A DNA stretch of 64,000 bases from Candidatus Thiodiazotropha sp. (ex Codakia rugifera) (GCA_025656675.1 JAHXHN010000005.1:124001-188000), one strand, 5' to 3'; counted from the first letter of the stretch, positions 36,944-46,820 are shown. Numbers and translations are program-made. Notes: generated by a model not told the origin, from the sequence alone.

Positions 36944-37373
36944 GGTTGTGTTACTCCTCTAGCGGGTTGTTTTATTGTCTGGTTGTTACCTGAACCCACT
37001 GATTCAGATATTCTTGAGGTTATCTTAATGGTTGCCTGGAATGTGTGCATATTTTTTTTCAGAATCGAGCTGGGTGAAATACGATCCGTGTTGTAAAAAT
37101 ACTCAAATTTGGGAATACAGGAAAAAAATGTCCTCTGAATACGTGTTTTTCATAGCTAAAATCAGAGGGGCCTAGAGTCAGTTATGTGACTGATTTAAAA
37201 CATAATATAATAACTTGGTGATATTCTTAAATACATGATTTTTAGAGGTTTCTGAGCAAATTTCTCGGTTGCATTGGTACTCGCCTTCATAGATACTGAC
37301 AGGTTCACAAACGGGGTTAAATTTCACCCGCAGCATAAAAAAACAAATCAAAGAAATTATTTAGGAGATCGTG
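36944..37373. other. AT-rich gap with two hairpins
   Basis: No gene is visible. CCTCTGA (37132-37138) pairs with TCAGAGG (37166-37172) over a 27-base loop, and AGTCA-GTTATG-TGACT lies just after it. This could be a terminator/attenuator or a regulatory site for the SCP2-like gene. Confidence 0.4.
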
Positions 37374-37769
37374 ATGGCAGAACTGTTTTCCGAGGCTTGG
37401 ATGAATGAATTTGCAACTCACTGGAACGCAGAACCGGAGTTGGCTGATGCCCTGTCTCAAATCGGCTTCAATAGTGTGATCGGCTACGGCTATGATGGTG
37501 ATGATACGCCACAGGGCGTACTCACTATCGAAAATGGCAAGGCCGTAAGCGGGGAGGCCTATAGTGGCCAGACTTTGAACTGGGATATACGTGCATCAGA
37601 GGATCAGTGGCGAAAATGGATTTCCAAGCCACCGGGCATGATGGGACTTGGCATGGCATTCACATCTAGGAAGATGAAGTTTGTGGTCGGCGACTACTCC
37701 TCCATGATCAAAGATCCACGCATGGCGGGTCCTTTTATCAAGAGTTTCGCAGTGATGGGGCGTGTCTGA
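37374..37769 (+). CDS. SCP2-like (sterol carrier-type) lipid-binding protein
   Basis: 131 residues from the ATG at 37374 (AGGAG 6 bases upstream; the GTG three bases before is in the same frame). Residues ~5-120 resemble the SCP2 fold: ELFSEAWMNEFATHWNAEPELADALSQIGFNSVIGYGYDGDDTPQGVLTIENGKAVSGEAYSGQTLNWDIRASEDQWRKWISKPPG. Such proteins bind hydrophobic ligands. It has no signal peptide and precedes the HlyD/RND genes by 62 bases. Ligand and role unknown. Confidence 0.72.
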   Translation: MAELFSEAWMNEFATHWNAEPELADALSQIGFNSVIGYGYDGDDTPQGVLTIENGKAVSGEAYSGQTLNWDIRASEDQWRKWISKPPGMMGLGMAFTSRKMKFVVGDYSSMIKDPRMAGPFIKSFAVMGRV

Positions 37770-37831
37770 CGAATCTGTTAGGCGGGATATCCCTTTCTGG
37801 AAGAATCAACACTGAGTAGTAGTGAAATATT

Positions 37832-38983
37832 ATGGGTTTTAGATTCAAGGCAAAGGTACTGGTTACCGGTTTAGCTTTTTCAATAGTGACAAGCGGACTG
37901 CTGGCACAGCCCTACATGGCTGAAGACAAGTACTTTGTGGTACAGCAAACACAGGCTGTTCCTAATGTTTCTCTTGGCGGTACTGTCGTCCCCTACAAGG
38001 AGGTCACACTTTCCGCACAGCTCCCAGGCAGGGTAAATTTTCTTGCCGGTATCGAGGGTGACACCTTCAAGGAAAGTGATCGTCTGGTAGAACTGGATGA
38101 TAGTGAGCTAATGGCCAAGCGCCAGGCAGCACTGGCGCAACTGGCGAATGCGGATGCCCAACTACGCAATGCAGGGGTTCAGTACAATCGGGAACTCTGG
38201 TCCCCAAAGTCAAAATCATCGATGGGTGGCATGGGTGTACCCAATCTCTTTGACCAGATGTTCACCCGCCCCATGGAGGATGCTTTTGGTGATCGGGACC
38301 AAGGTGCCGAGCGAAGTGCGGATATCTACTCCTCACGCACCAATATTCAACAGGCACAGAATACCATCTACCGGGTTCAGGCTGAGATTCGTGCTATTGA
38401 CGCCAAGTTGCGGGATGCCAAGAGTCTCTCTCCATTCGATGGTGTGATCATGAAGAAGTTCGTCGAGGTAGGAGATACTGTTCAACCAGGGCAGCCACTG
38501 TTGAAATACGCCGATGTGGAATATCTTCAGATCGTTGTCGATGTGCCTGGCCGACTTCGTCCCGGTTTGAATGAGGGTATGATGCTGCGAGCTGAACTGG
38601 ATGTAGGTGATCGAGAAGTACCGGTGCGTGTGGCCCAGATCTTCCCTATGGCTGATGCTCAAAGGCATACTGTTACCATTAAGTTTGATCTGCCTCAGGG
38701 GGTATCTGCTCCGGGTATGTATGCGAAGGTGCTAGTGCCTGATTTCAATGCCCCAGCCAGGTCCAATCCGATTATTCCAAACAGCGCGATTCGCTACAAT
38801 GGCAGTCTTCCAGGCGTCTATGTTGAGGGTGATGACAACAAGGCGATGCTCAGGCTGATCCGTGTGGGTGAGAAGTTGCCGGGAGATTACAGTACTGTGC
38901 TATCAGGGTTACAGGCGGGCGAGCGAGTATTACGCAATCCCCCGTTGGGCATCAGTGCCGGTTGGACATCTCCTCAGCGCTAG
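37832..38983 (+). CDS. RND efflux periplasmic adaptor (HlyD/MFP family)
   Basis: 383 residues with an N-terminal signal/anchor (about 10-28, VTGLAFSIVTSGLLA). Lipoyl-like half-motif GGTVVPYKEVTLSAQLPGRVNFLAGIEGDTFKESDRLVELDD, a helical hairpin about 85-165 with Ala/Gln/Asn-rich stretches, then the second lipoyl half and the beta-barrel (ARIKF... VVDVPGRL). Membrane-fusion proteins link an RND pump to an outer-membrane channel. It lies 129 bases before the RND gene; no outer-membrane factor (TolC-like) gene is present in the window. Confidence 0.9.
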   Translation: MGFRFKAKVLVTGLAFSIVTSGLLAQPYMAEDKYFVVQQTQAVPNVSLGGTVVPYKEVTLSAQLPGRVNFLAGIEGDTFKESDRLVELDDSELMAKRQAALAQLANADAQLRNAGVQYNRELWSPKSKSSMGGMGVPNLFDQMFTRPMEDAFGDRDQGAERSADIYSSRTNIQQAQNTIYRVQAEIRAIDAKLRDAKSLSPFDGVIMKKFVEVGDTVQPGQPLLKYADVEYLQIVVDVPGRLRPGLNEGMMLRAELDVGDREVPVRVAQIFPMADAQRHTVTIKFDLPQGVSAPGMYAKVLVPDFNAPARSNPIIPNSAIRYNGSLPGVYVEGDDNKAMLRLIRVGEKLPGDYSTVLSGLQAGERVLRNPPLGISAGWTSPQR

Positions 38984-39112
38984 CAGTTAAGAGGGAAATG
39001 CGCTCCATTGGCAAGCTTTTCACGGACGAAATAACTTTCAAACGATACCAAAATAGATGCGGGTCAGGACCTTTTTCAGGGTCTGCCTGATTTCAATGCT
39101 TCGAGATCAACT

Positions 39113-42100
39113 ATGAGTCAGAACGACGATAAACTCGATCAGCTCCACTCTATGGACCCTAATTACGAGGCCCATCTGGGTATTGCGGGAAGAACTGCAA
39201 GGTTTTTTATTCAGTCCCCCCTCTCTCCGCTGTTTTTTTTAGCGATGATGCTGATGGGGCTGCTGGGACTGATTATTACCCCGCGCCAGGAAGATCCCCA
39301 GATATCGGTCCCGATGGTGGATATTTTTGTCCAATATCCCGGTGCCGCAGCGGATCAGGTCTCAGCACTGGCGATTGAACCCCTGGAGCGCATCATGTCG
39401 GAGATTCCCGGCATGAAACATGTCTACTCAGCCTCACAACGGGGCGGGGGTGTTGTCACGATCGAATTCGAGGTCGGTGAGAGCATGGGGCCCTCGCTGG
39501 TCAAGGTTAACGATAAAATCGACTCCAATATGGATCTGATACCCCCTGGGGTAATGCCGCCACTGGTCAAGGCCAAGGGTATCGATGACGTACCCGTGGT
39601 GACATTGACGCTGTGGTCGAAGGACATCGATAGGGATGGGGCGCCAGACGTCGATGATGGTCAACTGCGTATGCTGGCTCACGATGTATTGCAGTCACTC
39701 AAGGAGTTGCCGGATACAGGCAATGGCTTTGTCGTAGGCGGCCGACGGGAGCAGGTCACCATTGAGGTATTTCCCGAGCGACTGGCCGGTTTTGGCATCA
39801 GTCTGGATCAAGTTGCCAAGCAGATCCAGGAGTCAAACAGTGAACAGCGAGCGGGTGGTGTGGAGGCAGGAAGCACCTATTCCAGCGTAGTGAGCGGTGC
39901 CTTCCTGAAGACAGTGGAAGATATCAATCGTTTGGTTGTGGGTATGCATAATGACGTCAAAGTCTATATGCACGATATCGCCAGGGTTAAGCAAGGACCG
40001 GAAGATGCCAAGCAGCTGGTAGGTTTTTACACAGGTGCAGCCAGCGAACTCGATATCAAAGCAGACGGCGTGCCTGCGATAACGCTGGCCATTGCCAAAA
40101 AAGAGGGTTCTAACGGGGTCACAGTTGCAGACTCCATCAAGGAGCGGGTCGAACATATCAAGGGATCGCTGATACCGGACAATGTCGAAGTCAGCGTGAC
40201 CCGTAACTATGGTAAAACCGCCAACGATAAGGTCAGTGAGCTGATCTTCAAACTGTTCGTTGCTACCGGTTTCGTCTTTCTGTTGGTGCTGGCGGCATTT
40301 CGTGCTTTCCGCCCGGCGATTGTGGTGGTATTGGTCATCCCGGTGGTTTTGCTGATGACCATCTTCAGCGCCTGGGTGATGGGTTACACCATCGACCGGG
40401 TCAGCCTTTTTGCGCTGATCTTTTCGATCGGCATTTTGGTTGATGACGCTATTGTGGTCGTTGAGAATATCTATCGACGCTGGCTGGAAGAAAATTCCAC
40501 AGATGTAGCCACTGCGGTAGATGCTGTTAGAGAAGTGGGTAATCCCACCATACTGGCGACATTTACCGTGATTGCAGCACTGCTTCCGATGGGCTTTGTA
40601 ACCGGTATGATGGGTCCCTACATGGAACCCATACCCGCACTGGGATCTGTGGCGATGCTGATCTCCCTGTTCGCTGCCTTTGTTTTCACGCCTTACCTGA
40701 CCGTTTCCCACTGGTTACGACCCTCGATGCGCTACCTGGAAGTTGCCGGTGAACGCGAGCACAAGGAGGCGAAGTGGCTTGAAGGCCTGTTTAAACGCAT
40801 CCTCATACCCATGATCGAGTCGCCGCGTAAAGCGCGGCTGTTCAAGCTGGTCATGTGGGGCACCTTCCTTGTTACCTGCTCGTTCTTCTATTTCAAGTGG
40901 GTGGCGGTGAAAATGCTGCCGCTGGATAACAAGCCGGAGTTTGCGGTGGTGTTGGATATGCCCGAAGGTACCGCATTACCGGTGACGGCCAACCTGGCCC
41001 ATAAAATGGCTGAGAAGATCCGGGTGATGCCTGAAGTCACTGCTGTACAGGTCTATGCCGGCACCGCGCGACCCTTTGATTTCAACGGTATGGTCAGACA
41101 CTACTATCTTCGCTCAGACCCCTGGCATGCTGAGGTCCAGGTGCAGTTGCTGGATAAGACCGAACGGGATCGCACCAGCCACGAGATCGCTGTTGAGACC
41201 CGGGCTGTGTTGGGTAATCTTACTGAGGGTACGGGTGCCAAGCTGTCGGTTGTGGAGATGCCCCCGGGTCCACCGGTGCTGCAGTCTGTTGTCGCCGAGG
41301 TGCATGGACCCAGTTCAGAGGTCCGGCGTCGGTTGGCGGAGGATCTGACAACTATATTCAAACAGACAGAGAGTCTTCGCGATGTGGATAACTACATGCG
41401 CGACCCATATAAATATTGGCGTTTTACCGTGGATACGGAGAAATCGGTTCGCCGGGGTATCTCTGTCGATACGATTAACCGTAACCTGGGTATGGCCCTT
41501 GGTGGCTCGCCTCTGGGCGATGTCAAGCAACGGGCAGGCCATGAACCGATTAACATCATGATGCAGGTGCCGCTTGCCGAGCGTTCTGAAGTCACCCGCC
41601 TGGGGGACCTGCCGATTCAGTCAAGCAGCGGTGTTACTGTTCCGTTGAGGGAGCTGGGTCGTTTTGAGCAGGTTTGGGAAGATCCGATTATCTACCATAA
41701 GGATCTGCGGGATGTAGAGTATGTGGTGGCTGAAGTGGGTGGAAAACTGGCAGCACCAGTCTATGGCATGATGCAGGTGCAGGATCTGCTTGCGGAGAGT
41801 GGGTATAAAGCGCCTGATGACGTAGCGATCGAAGCAGAATGGCTGGGTGCGCCAAAGAACGATTCAAAGTCAGCCATTGAGTGGGCTGGTGAGTGGACGG
41901 TGACCTATGAGACATTCCGCGACATGGGTGCTGCCTTTGCTGTCGCGCTGGTGCTGATCTATATCCTGGTTGTCTGGGAATTCGGTAACTTTCGTATCCC
42001 GGCGCTTATCATGGCGCCAATACCCTTGACCTTATTGGGTATCATCCCTGCTCATTTTATTTTTTTCCAAGCGGGTTGGGGTGGCGAGTTTACTGCAACC

Positions 42101-43249
42101 TCGATGATTGGTTGGATTGCATTAGCAGGTATCATCGTACGAAACTCGATCCTATTGGTCGATTTCTCTATCCATCAGGTACAGCAGGGAACATCTGTTG
42201 TTGATGCTGTCATCATGGCATGCACCACACGTACCCGTCCGATCATGATCACTGCCTTCGCTTTGGTCTGCGGATCCTCGGTGATCTTTTTTGACCCAAT
42301 TTTTCAGGGAATGGCGATCTCTCTTGCCTCTGGTGTTTTGGTTTCAACCGTATTGACGTTGATTGTGATTCCACTTGGTTGTATTGCTGCCAGCAAGGAT
42401 ATCATTGAAGTAGCAACAGCTACCGCCCCGGAAGGCAGTAACATGGTGCAGGTGGCGGAATCCGCTATGGCGACACCGGTAATGACAGAAACACAGACAG
42501 CAGTCGAGACAGAGCATGAGGCAAAGGATTCCTTGCTAATCGTGATTTGGACAAAGTTTATTGCTGTTTTAAGCGTGCTGTTTTACTTGATCAGAGGCAT
42601 TTTTCTGCTGATTGGACAGCTGATTAAGAGGCTCTTTCGCAAAGATAAATCGCAGCCACAGACCGATGCGAAAGGTACGGCTACAGGGGGAGGCAGCTCT
42701 TCGAGCGGATCGAACAGCAGTGCTGTCGTTCCTGATAGGGGTGTCTCTGTGGATGAAGATAAAGAGTCGATTGCTGCTGCCCCGGTCACGCAAGATGCAA
42801 CAGCATCACCTGTGAGTAAGCGTGAAGCAAAAAAGGATGTCGAAGCAGAACCGCAAACTGTGCTCACTCCACCGGCAGCCAAGGCAGTTACAGGAAAAAG
42901 ACAAAGGGATAGAGCAACACCAATCAAGCAATCAAAGTCACCGCTGACTGGACCGGGTGGTGTGGTTGAGGCTAAGACTAAGACTAAGACGGGTAAGCCT
43001 ACCAAGAAAGTAAAGAAACAGGCCGTATCGGCTGAGAAATCGTCACCCGGTAGTGCTGCGAAACAACGTAAACGACCATCGACATTAAAGAAACAGGTAG
43101 TAAAAAAGAAAGCTGCTGCTGCGAAGAGCAAGGGAAATGGCACACCTGAGAAAACAGCATCAACAAAGTCAACCTCGAAGCGTGCCTCTAACGTTGCAAA
43201 TTTTCCGATACGCAAAAAGGCGGTAAGAAGGGGAATACGACTCAAGTAG
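39113..43249 (+). CDS. RND efflux permease with an extra C-terminal lysine-rich tail
   Basis: 1378 residues, about 280 longer than usual RND pumps. Residues ~20-1095 are a canonical AcrB/HAE-type permease: first membrane segment about 30-55, periplasmic loops, the TM4 charged pair GILVDDAIVVVENIYRRW, and the second half-repeat ending at LTLIVIPLGCIAASKD. After a short polar linker comes a further hydrophobic stretch (about 1139-1168) and a ~190-residue tail rich in Ser, Ala, Pro, Thr and Lys, with repeated KK and KTKTKTGK-like runs, resembling histone-H1/PTKK tails. Tail function is unknown; it could bind DNA, RNA or anionic polymers. Partner of the HlyD gene just upstream. Confidence 0.88.
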   Translation: MSQNDDKLDQLHSMDPNYEAHLGIAGRTARFFIQSPLSPLFFLAMMLMGLLGLIITPRQEDPQISVPMVDIFVQYPGAAADQVSALAIEPLERIMSEIPGMKHVYSASQRGGGVVTIEFEVGESMGPSLVKVNDKIDSNMDLIPPGVMPPLVKAKGIDDVPVVTLTLWSKDIDRDGAPDVDDGQLRMLAHDVLQSLKELPDTGNGFVVGGRREQVTIEVFPERLAGFGISLDQVAKQIQESNSEQRAGGVEAGSTYSSVVSGAFLKTVEDINRLVVGMHNDVKVYMHDIARVKQGPEDAKQLVGFYTGAASELDIKADGVPAITLAIAKKEGSNGVTVADSIKERVEHIKGSLIPDNVEVSVTRNYGKTANDKVSELIFKLFVATGFVFLLVLAAFRAFRPAIVVVLVIPVVLLMTIFSAWVMGYTIDRVSLFALIFSIGILVDDAIVVVENIYRRWLEENSTDVATAVDAVREVGNPTILATFTVIAALLPMGFVTGMMGPYMEPIPALGSVAMLISLFAAFVFTPYLTVSHWLRPSMRYLEVAGEREHKEAKWLEGLFKRILIPMIESPRKARLFKLVMWGTFLVTCSFFYFKWVAVKMLPLDNKPEFAVVLDMPEGTALPVTANLAHKMAEKIRVMPEVTAVQVYAGTARPFDFNGMVRHYYLRSDPWHAEVQVQLLDKTERDRTSHEIAVETRAVLGNLTEGTGAKLSVVEMPPGPPVLQSVVAEVHGPSSEVRRRLAEDLTTIFKQTESLRDVDNYMRDPYKYWRFTVDTEKSVRRGISVDTINRNLGMALGGSPLGDVKQRAGHEPINIMMQVPLAERSEVTRLGDLPIQSSSGVTVPLRELGRFEQVWEDPIIYHKDLRDVEYVVAEVGGKLAAPVYGMMQVQDLLAESGYKAPDDVAIEAEWLGAPKNDSKSAIEWAGEWTVTYETFRDMGAAFAVALVLIYILVVWEFGNFRIPALIMAPIPLTLLGIIPAHFIFFQAGWGGEFTATSMIGWIALAGIIVRNSILLVDFSIHQVQQGTSVVDAVIMACTTRTRPIMITAFALVCGSSVIFFDPIFQGMAISLASGVLVSTVLTLIVIPLGCIAASKDIIEVATATAPEGSNMVQVAESAMATPVMTETQTAVETEHEAKDSLLIVIWTKFIAVLSVLFYLIRGIFLLIGQLIKRLFRKDKSQPQTDAKGTATGGGSSSSGSNSSAVVPDRGVSVDEDKESIAAAPVTQDATASPVSKREAKKDVEAEPQTVLTPPAAKAVTGKRQRDRATPIKQSKSPLTGPGGVVEAKTKTKTGKPTKKVKKQAVSAEKSSPGSAAKQRKRPSTLKKQVVKKKAAAAKSKGNGTPEKTASTKSTSKRASNVANFPIRKKAVRRGIRLK

Positions 43250-43347
43250 TAGGCTCTTAGTACGCCATTAAGGTAAATTGATGGGGTACAGGGCCTTGCC
43301 CATGCCTGCATGGTCTATAATCACCTAGGCATTTTGGAGTTGTTGGT

Positions 43348-43956
43348 TTGCGTATTGATGCATTGCTATGGTTAGTTTGTCTACTCTGCCTGGTCGGCCT
43401 TGATAAGGTCCTGGCACAGCAGCCCCATGCTGATTTTCGATTCCGTGGCGTGCAGCAAAACAGCGGCTACCCTGAAGATCAATATCGTTGGCGTCCGTTG
43501 AATGGGGATATGGAACCCTCTGATCTGAAAGATCAGGCTTTTCAGGGCCAGGGTGTGGAAAAACCGCACTACTATTCACCTGTCACTGACTATGCCGATA
43601 CCCCTCCAGGATTACCGCGTGGTGTCTATCGTCCTGTAGAAGAACGGCATAACATTACGCCTCACAAGGAAGGGTTTCGTTTTCGTACTCTCGCCCCAAG
43701 TGAGCAGTTGCGCGTCAAACGCAGAAATCAAGAGAGCAGGCAATCACCTAACCGGATTGAGAAAAAAAGAAGCGAGACGGTGCCGCTGAATCCCTACGGC
43801 TATACCGATGCCAATAAGAAAAAAGGATTTAGGTTTCGGCCAGATAAACGACTGGATAGGAAGGGAGGTGCGAGTGGTAAACGGGAAGGTTACACATACC
43901 CCTATAATCCAACCTTTTCCGGGACCTACTCGGCACCGGTATTTCGCCAGAATTAG
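43348..43956 (+). CDS. Secreted protein with FRFR motifs, unknown
   Basis: 202 residues from a TTG start with GGAG 8 bases upstream; no in-frame ATG lies near. Sec signal peptide (MRIDALLWLVCLLCLVGLDKVLA, cut about 23). The mature part is Arg/Tyr/Pro-rich with several aromatic-Arg motifs: FRFRGV near residue 31, YRWRPL, GFRFRTLAP, GFRFRPDK, and spacers rich in Tyr-Pro. I know no family. The next gene encodes a longer protein with the same motif style. It lies just after the RND gene. Confidence 0.72.
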   Translation: MRIDALLWLVCLLCLVGLDKVLAQQPHADFRFRGVQQNSGYPEDQYRWRPLNGDMEPSDLKDQAFQGQGVEKPHYYSPVTDYADTPPGLPRGVYRPVEERHNITPHKEGFRFRTLAPSEQLRVKRRNQESRQSPNRIEKKRSETVPLNPYGYTDANKKKGFRFRPDKRLDRKGGASGKREGYTYPYNPTFSGTYSAPVFRQN

Positions 43957-44131
43957 GTGATGGCATCTGAACCGATCGCAACCATTCTCGAATCACCTGG
44001 TAAAAAAACAGTACAAAGATAGTTTTGTAGCAGCTTGTTTGCCGCTAAACTGGTGTTTATTAACCTGTCAGCCAAATTGGGTTGGTAGTGGCCACACAAC
44101 AATATGTGAACAGAGGTAACAGTTAATTCTG

Positions 44132-45331
44132 ATGAGATATAACCTATTTGCTCTATTGGCTTCTGGGATCTTTTCATTGACACTCCTGCCCCTGGCAACT
44201 GCTTCAGCTGAATTCTCACCTCAGTACAGTGGCAATAGTCAATGGAGACCTATGCCACCAGGTCAGGGTGTTGTACCGCCAATGCCCTATGCCTATTCAG
44301 ACTCCCGGGGCTATGCTGCTCAACAAGTGGCCTGGCAGAAGGATGGTAGTCGCACTCACAATATGCAGTCGTCTTATCGATTCCGTCCTTGGCAAGGGGA
44401 TAGTGACCCTTCTCACCGTGGGACAAGGTATTCGTGGCGACATGCTGCTAACAGGCCGCAGAATGCTTGGTGGGGTAACGCGCCAATGCCAGGATATGCG
44501 TTGTATCCTCAATACCAGCAGCCACATAATAGTGTTTCCTCTGAGTCCGCCAAATGGCGAATGCGTGCACCGGTTTATCAGGGCAATACAACAACCAACG
44601 GTTTCAAATACAGGTCGCAAGATGTTCAACAACAGATGGATAACCCGCTGAAATGGACCTATAGACCTGCTCAGCTCCAGATTCCCAACCACTATGTATA
44701 TCGGCCGCTGCGAGTGGTAAAACAGCAGCAGCAGCCTTCACAGCAGAGAATGCAGCCGCTATCTCGGCAGATTCTGCCAGCATATAATTACGCTCCTGGT
44801 GATCCGGCGATCTATGGCAGGGCTGGTTATCGACCGCACTACGTAGAACAGAATTTACCCAGCAAGCGTTACGTCTATGGCAACAACAGCTATGCACAGG
44901 TTTGGCCGCAGTACACCGCACCCTCGATGCCAAGCACCGGATACTCTGTTCCATGGACAAGCCCAGTTTCCCGCTATACAGGCAGAGCAGGGTTTAACAG
45001 ACCAAGATTTCGGCCCCTGATCACGTCCGGTTCGGTTAGTTATCACCATCCTGGTCAACGCAATAGATTTGTACAGAATTTTTATCCAGCCCCTCCGGGT
45101 TATCCGGTTGTGGACAATAGATGGCGATATCCGATTGGGATGAACAACGTCTGGCCGCCACGAATCAATACCCCTTACCCCATGCCGGGTGTGGCGACGC
45201 AACCAGCTTCACTACCAAGTCGTTATGGAGTGGATTGGTATGATGGCCATTCAGATGGGGATGGAGCATGGTACAAATTAGCTGAGCGACAGGAATGGCC
45301 GCGTGTTTCTCAATATGTACCGGTGGACTAA
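44132..45331 (+). CDS. Secreted Tyr/Pro/Gln-rich protein with RFRP-type motifs
   Basis: 399 residues. Sec signal peptide (MRYNLFALLASGIFSLTLLPLATASA, cut near 26). The mature chain is low complexity: Tyr, Pro, Gln, Arg, Ser and Asn dominate, with repeated aromatic-Arg motifs (YRFRPW near 83, RFRPL near 300, YRPLR, QWRPM, KYRSQ). No recognised domain. It resembles the 43348 protein in motif style. Possible roles are an envelope scaffold, a secreted matrix protein or a sulfur-globule-like structural protein; none is proven. Codon usage looks ordinary for the region. Confidence 0.72.
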   Translation: MRYNLFALLASGIFSLTLLPLATASAEFSPQYSGNSQWRPMPPGQGVVPPMPYAYSDSRGYAAQQVAWQKDGSRTHNMQSSYRFRPWQGDSDPSHRGTRYSWRHAANRPQNAWWGNAPMPGYALYPQYQQPHNSVSSESAKWRMRAPVYQGNTTTNGFKYRSQDVQQQMDNPLKWTYRPAQLQIPNHYVYRPLRVVKQQQQPSQQRMQPLSRQILPAYNYAPGDPAIYGRAGYRPHYVEQNLPSKRYVYGNNSYAQVWPQYTAPSMPSTGYSVPWTSPVSRYTGRAGFNRPRFRPLITSGSVSYHHPGQRNRFVQNFYPAPPGYPVVDNRWRYPIGMNNVWPPRINTPYPMPGVATQPASLPSRYGVDWYDGHSDGDGAWYKLAERQEWPRVSQYVPVD

Positions 45332-45425
45332 GGGTGACTGTGGGGCTATAACATCAAAAAGTACTCCTTTCTATCCCAAATGAAGTAGTACTAGCTTCAC
45401 CCAAAAACATAATAAAGGGGAGTGT

Positions 45426-46061
45426 ATGATAACGGTAATCGGTAGTCTTAAAGGAGGGTCGGGAAAAAGTACTGTGACCTTCAACCTGGCTGTCTGGTTG
45501 GAGATGGCGGAGGCTGAAGTACTGGTCATTGATGCAGATCCTCAGGCAACCTTGAGTGATGTTTCTGAGGTTCGGGCTGAAGAGGGGTATGAGCCGATTC
45601 TCAATATTAAAGCGGCCTCGGCCCTGTCTCGGAAAAAACTTGCGGGCTACGATGAAGTTCTGATCGATGTGGGGACTTCGGATATCGAATCGATGAAACT
45701 TGCATTAGCGCTTGCCGACCGGGTTGTGATACCTGTCCCCCCTTCGCAGGCAGACATCTGGTCAACGCAACGATTCATCAACTTTCTTGATGAAGCTGTG
45801 GATGGTGATCGCCCAGACCTGCTGGCGTTCATCAATCGTGCTGATACCCATCATGCCATTCGAGAATCGGATGAAGCCGCTGCCGCTTTGGTTTCGCTAC
45901 CAGACGTTCGCTTTATCAAGCACCGTCTCTGTCAAAGAACGGTATTTCGTCGATCCTTCAGCGAAGGTTTAGCCGTTTATGAGTTGGATCCGAGAGGAAA
46001 AGGCAGTAAAGAGTTTTATGCGCTGACAGCTGCGTTGTATCCTAAATACATAGCTCAGTGA
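45426..46061 (+). CDS. ParA/Soj-like P-loop ATPase
   Basis: 211 residues. Deviant Walker A KGGSGKSTVTFNLAVWL near 9-24, Walker A' region VIDADPQAT, and the Walker B-type strand EVLIDVGTSD. The short length and the absence of ParB or an N-terminal DNA-binding region suggest a plasmid-type or MinD-like/McdA-like positioning ATPase rather than chromosome segregation. It follows the Tyr-rich protein by 94 bases. The cargo it positions is unknown. Confidence 0.85.
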   Translation: MITVIGSLKGGSGKSTVTFNLAVWLEMAEAEVLVIDADPQATLSDVSEVRAEEGYEPILNIKAASALSRKKLAGYDEVLIDVGTSDIESMKLALALADRVVIPVPPSQADIWSTQRFINFLDEAVDGDRPDLLAFINRADTHHAIRESDEAAAALVSLPDVRFIKHRLCQRTVFRRSFSEGLAVYELDPRGKGSKEFYALTAALYPKYIAQ

Positions 46062-46127
46062 ATCACTGGGTCAAGCTCAGCGGTGACCTGGATAATTATT
46101 TGATATTGTTGTTCGTTGGAGAGAGAA

Positions 46128-46706
46128 ATGGGGATGATAAAAAACCTTTTTGCCCTGATTGGGTTGCTGGTGGTGATTGGGGCGGCAGCCGTATACTCAA
46201 AATATTACCAGGAAATTAAGGACTTTGATCCAGGGGCAGGTCCGGTTTTTCTTGAGTTTGCACAATCCATGGTGGCCAACAAGAGTGCTGCTGAGGCCAG
46301 CATTTGGAAGATTCCGGTCGCTGAAGACTTAACGGCTGAAGAAGTCGAAGAGACCATGAAGTTTGTTGCGAATGAGCACAACATGTCGAACGTTGGTGAG
46401 TTGCCGCTTTCGCTGGATATTACAGCAAAAAAAGGGACTGACTATCGTTTTGTAAAGATCTATCTGTTCTGTAATTCATTGACTGCTGCCCAGATGTTAG
46501 ATTACTCCGATGCCTATTCAGCCTATCTACCTTGCAGAATCACGCTGATCGAGGATAAACAGGGAAAACTCTGGTTAATGACACTGAACATGGACATGAT
46601 GATCTATGGTGGAGAGCCCCTTCCTCCTGAGCTGAAGGAAGAGGCAATAAAAGTCAAAGAATATATCCTGGATATCATGAATCGTGGCGCAACGGGTGAG
46701 TTTTAA
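46128..46706 (+). CDS. DUF302-like membrane-anchored protein
   Basis: 192 residues from the ATG at 46128 with a GGAGAG site close by; a TTG at 46116 is the alternative. N-terminal membrane segment (IKNLFALIGLLVVIGAAAVYS, about 3-23). The exported part has the DUF302 fold features: VAEDLTAEEVEETMKFVANEHNMSNVGELPLS, YRFVKIYLFCNSLTAAQMLDYSDAYSAYLPCRITLIEDKQGKLWLMTLNMDMMIYGG. DUF302 function is not known; members are frequent in sulfur-oxidising bacteria. It ends with an intrinsic terminator 90 bases downstream. Confidence 0.82.
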   Translation: MGMIKNLFALIGLLVVIGAAAVYSKYYQEIKDFDPGAGPVFLEFAQSMVANKSAAEASIWKIPVAEDLTAEEVEETMKFVANEHNMSNVGELPLSLDITAKKGTDYRFVKIYLFCNSLTAAQMLDYSDAYSAYLPCRITLIEDKQGKLWLMTLNMDMMIYGGEPLPPELKEEAIKVKEYILDIMNRGATGEF

Positions 46707-46796
46707 GGATTGAATAGTCAACCGCATACCACTGATGATCATGGCATGATTCTTTATGTAGTGAATATATAACTATCTGTATTTATAGATAAAAAT

Positions 46797-46820
46797 ACCG
46801 GACATTTGTTCGGTTTTTTT
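46797..46820 (+). terminator. Intrinsic terminator after the DUF302-like gene
   Basis: ACCGGAC (46797-46803) and GTTCGGT (46808-46814) form a hairpin with one wobble pair and an ATTT loop, followed by a run of seven T's. It should end transcription of the cluster before the coiled-coil gene at 46950. Confidence 0.78.

Noticed and set aside
39833-40711. 292-residue open frame antisense to the RND gene
   Set aside because: His/Gln/Gly-rich shadow of the RND permease; no family features.
42583-43311. 242-residue frame antisense to the RND tail
   Set aside because: Explained by the repetitive codons of the lysine-rich tail; Phe/Ala-rich translation without features.
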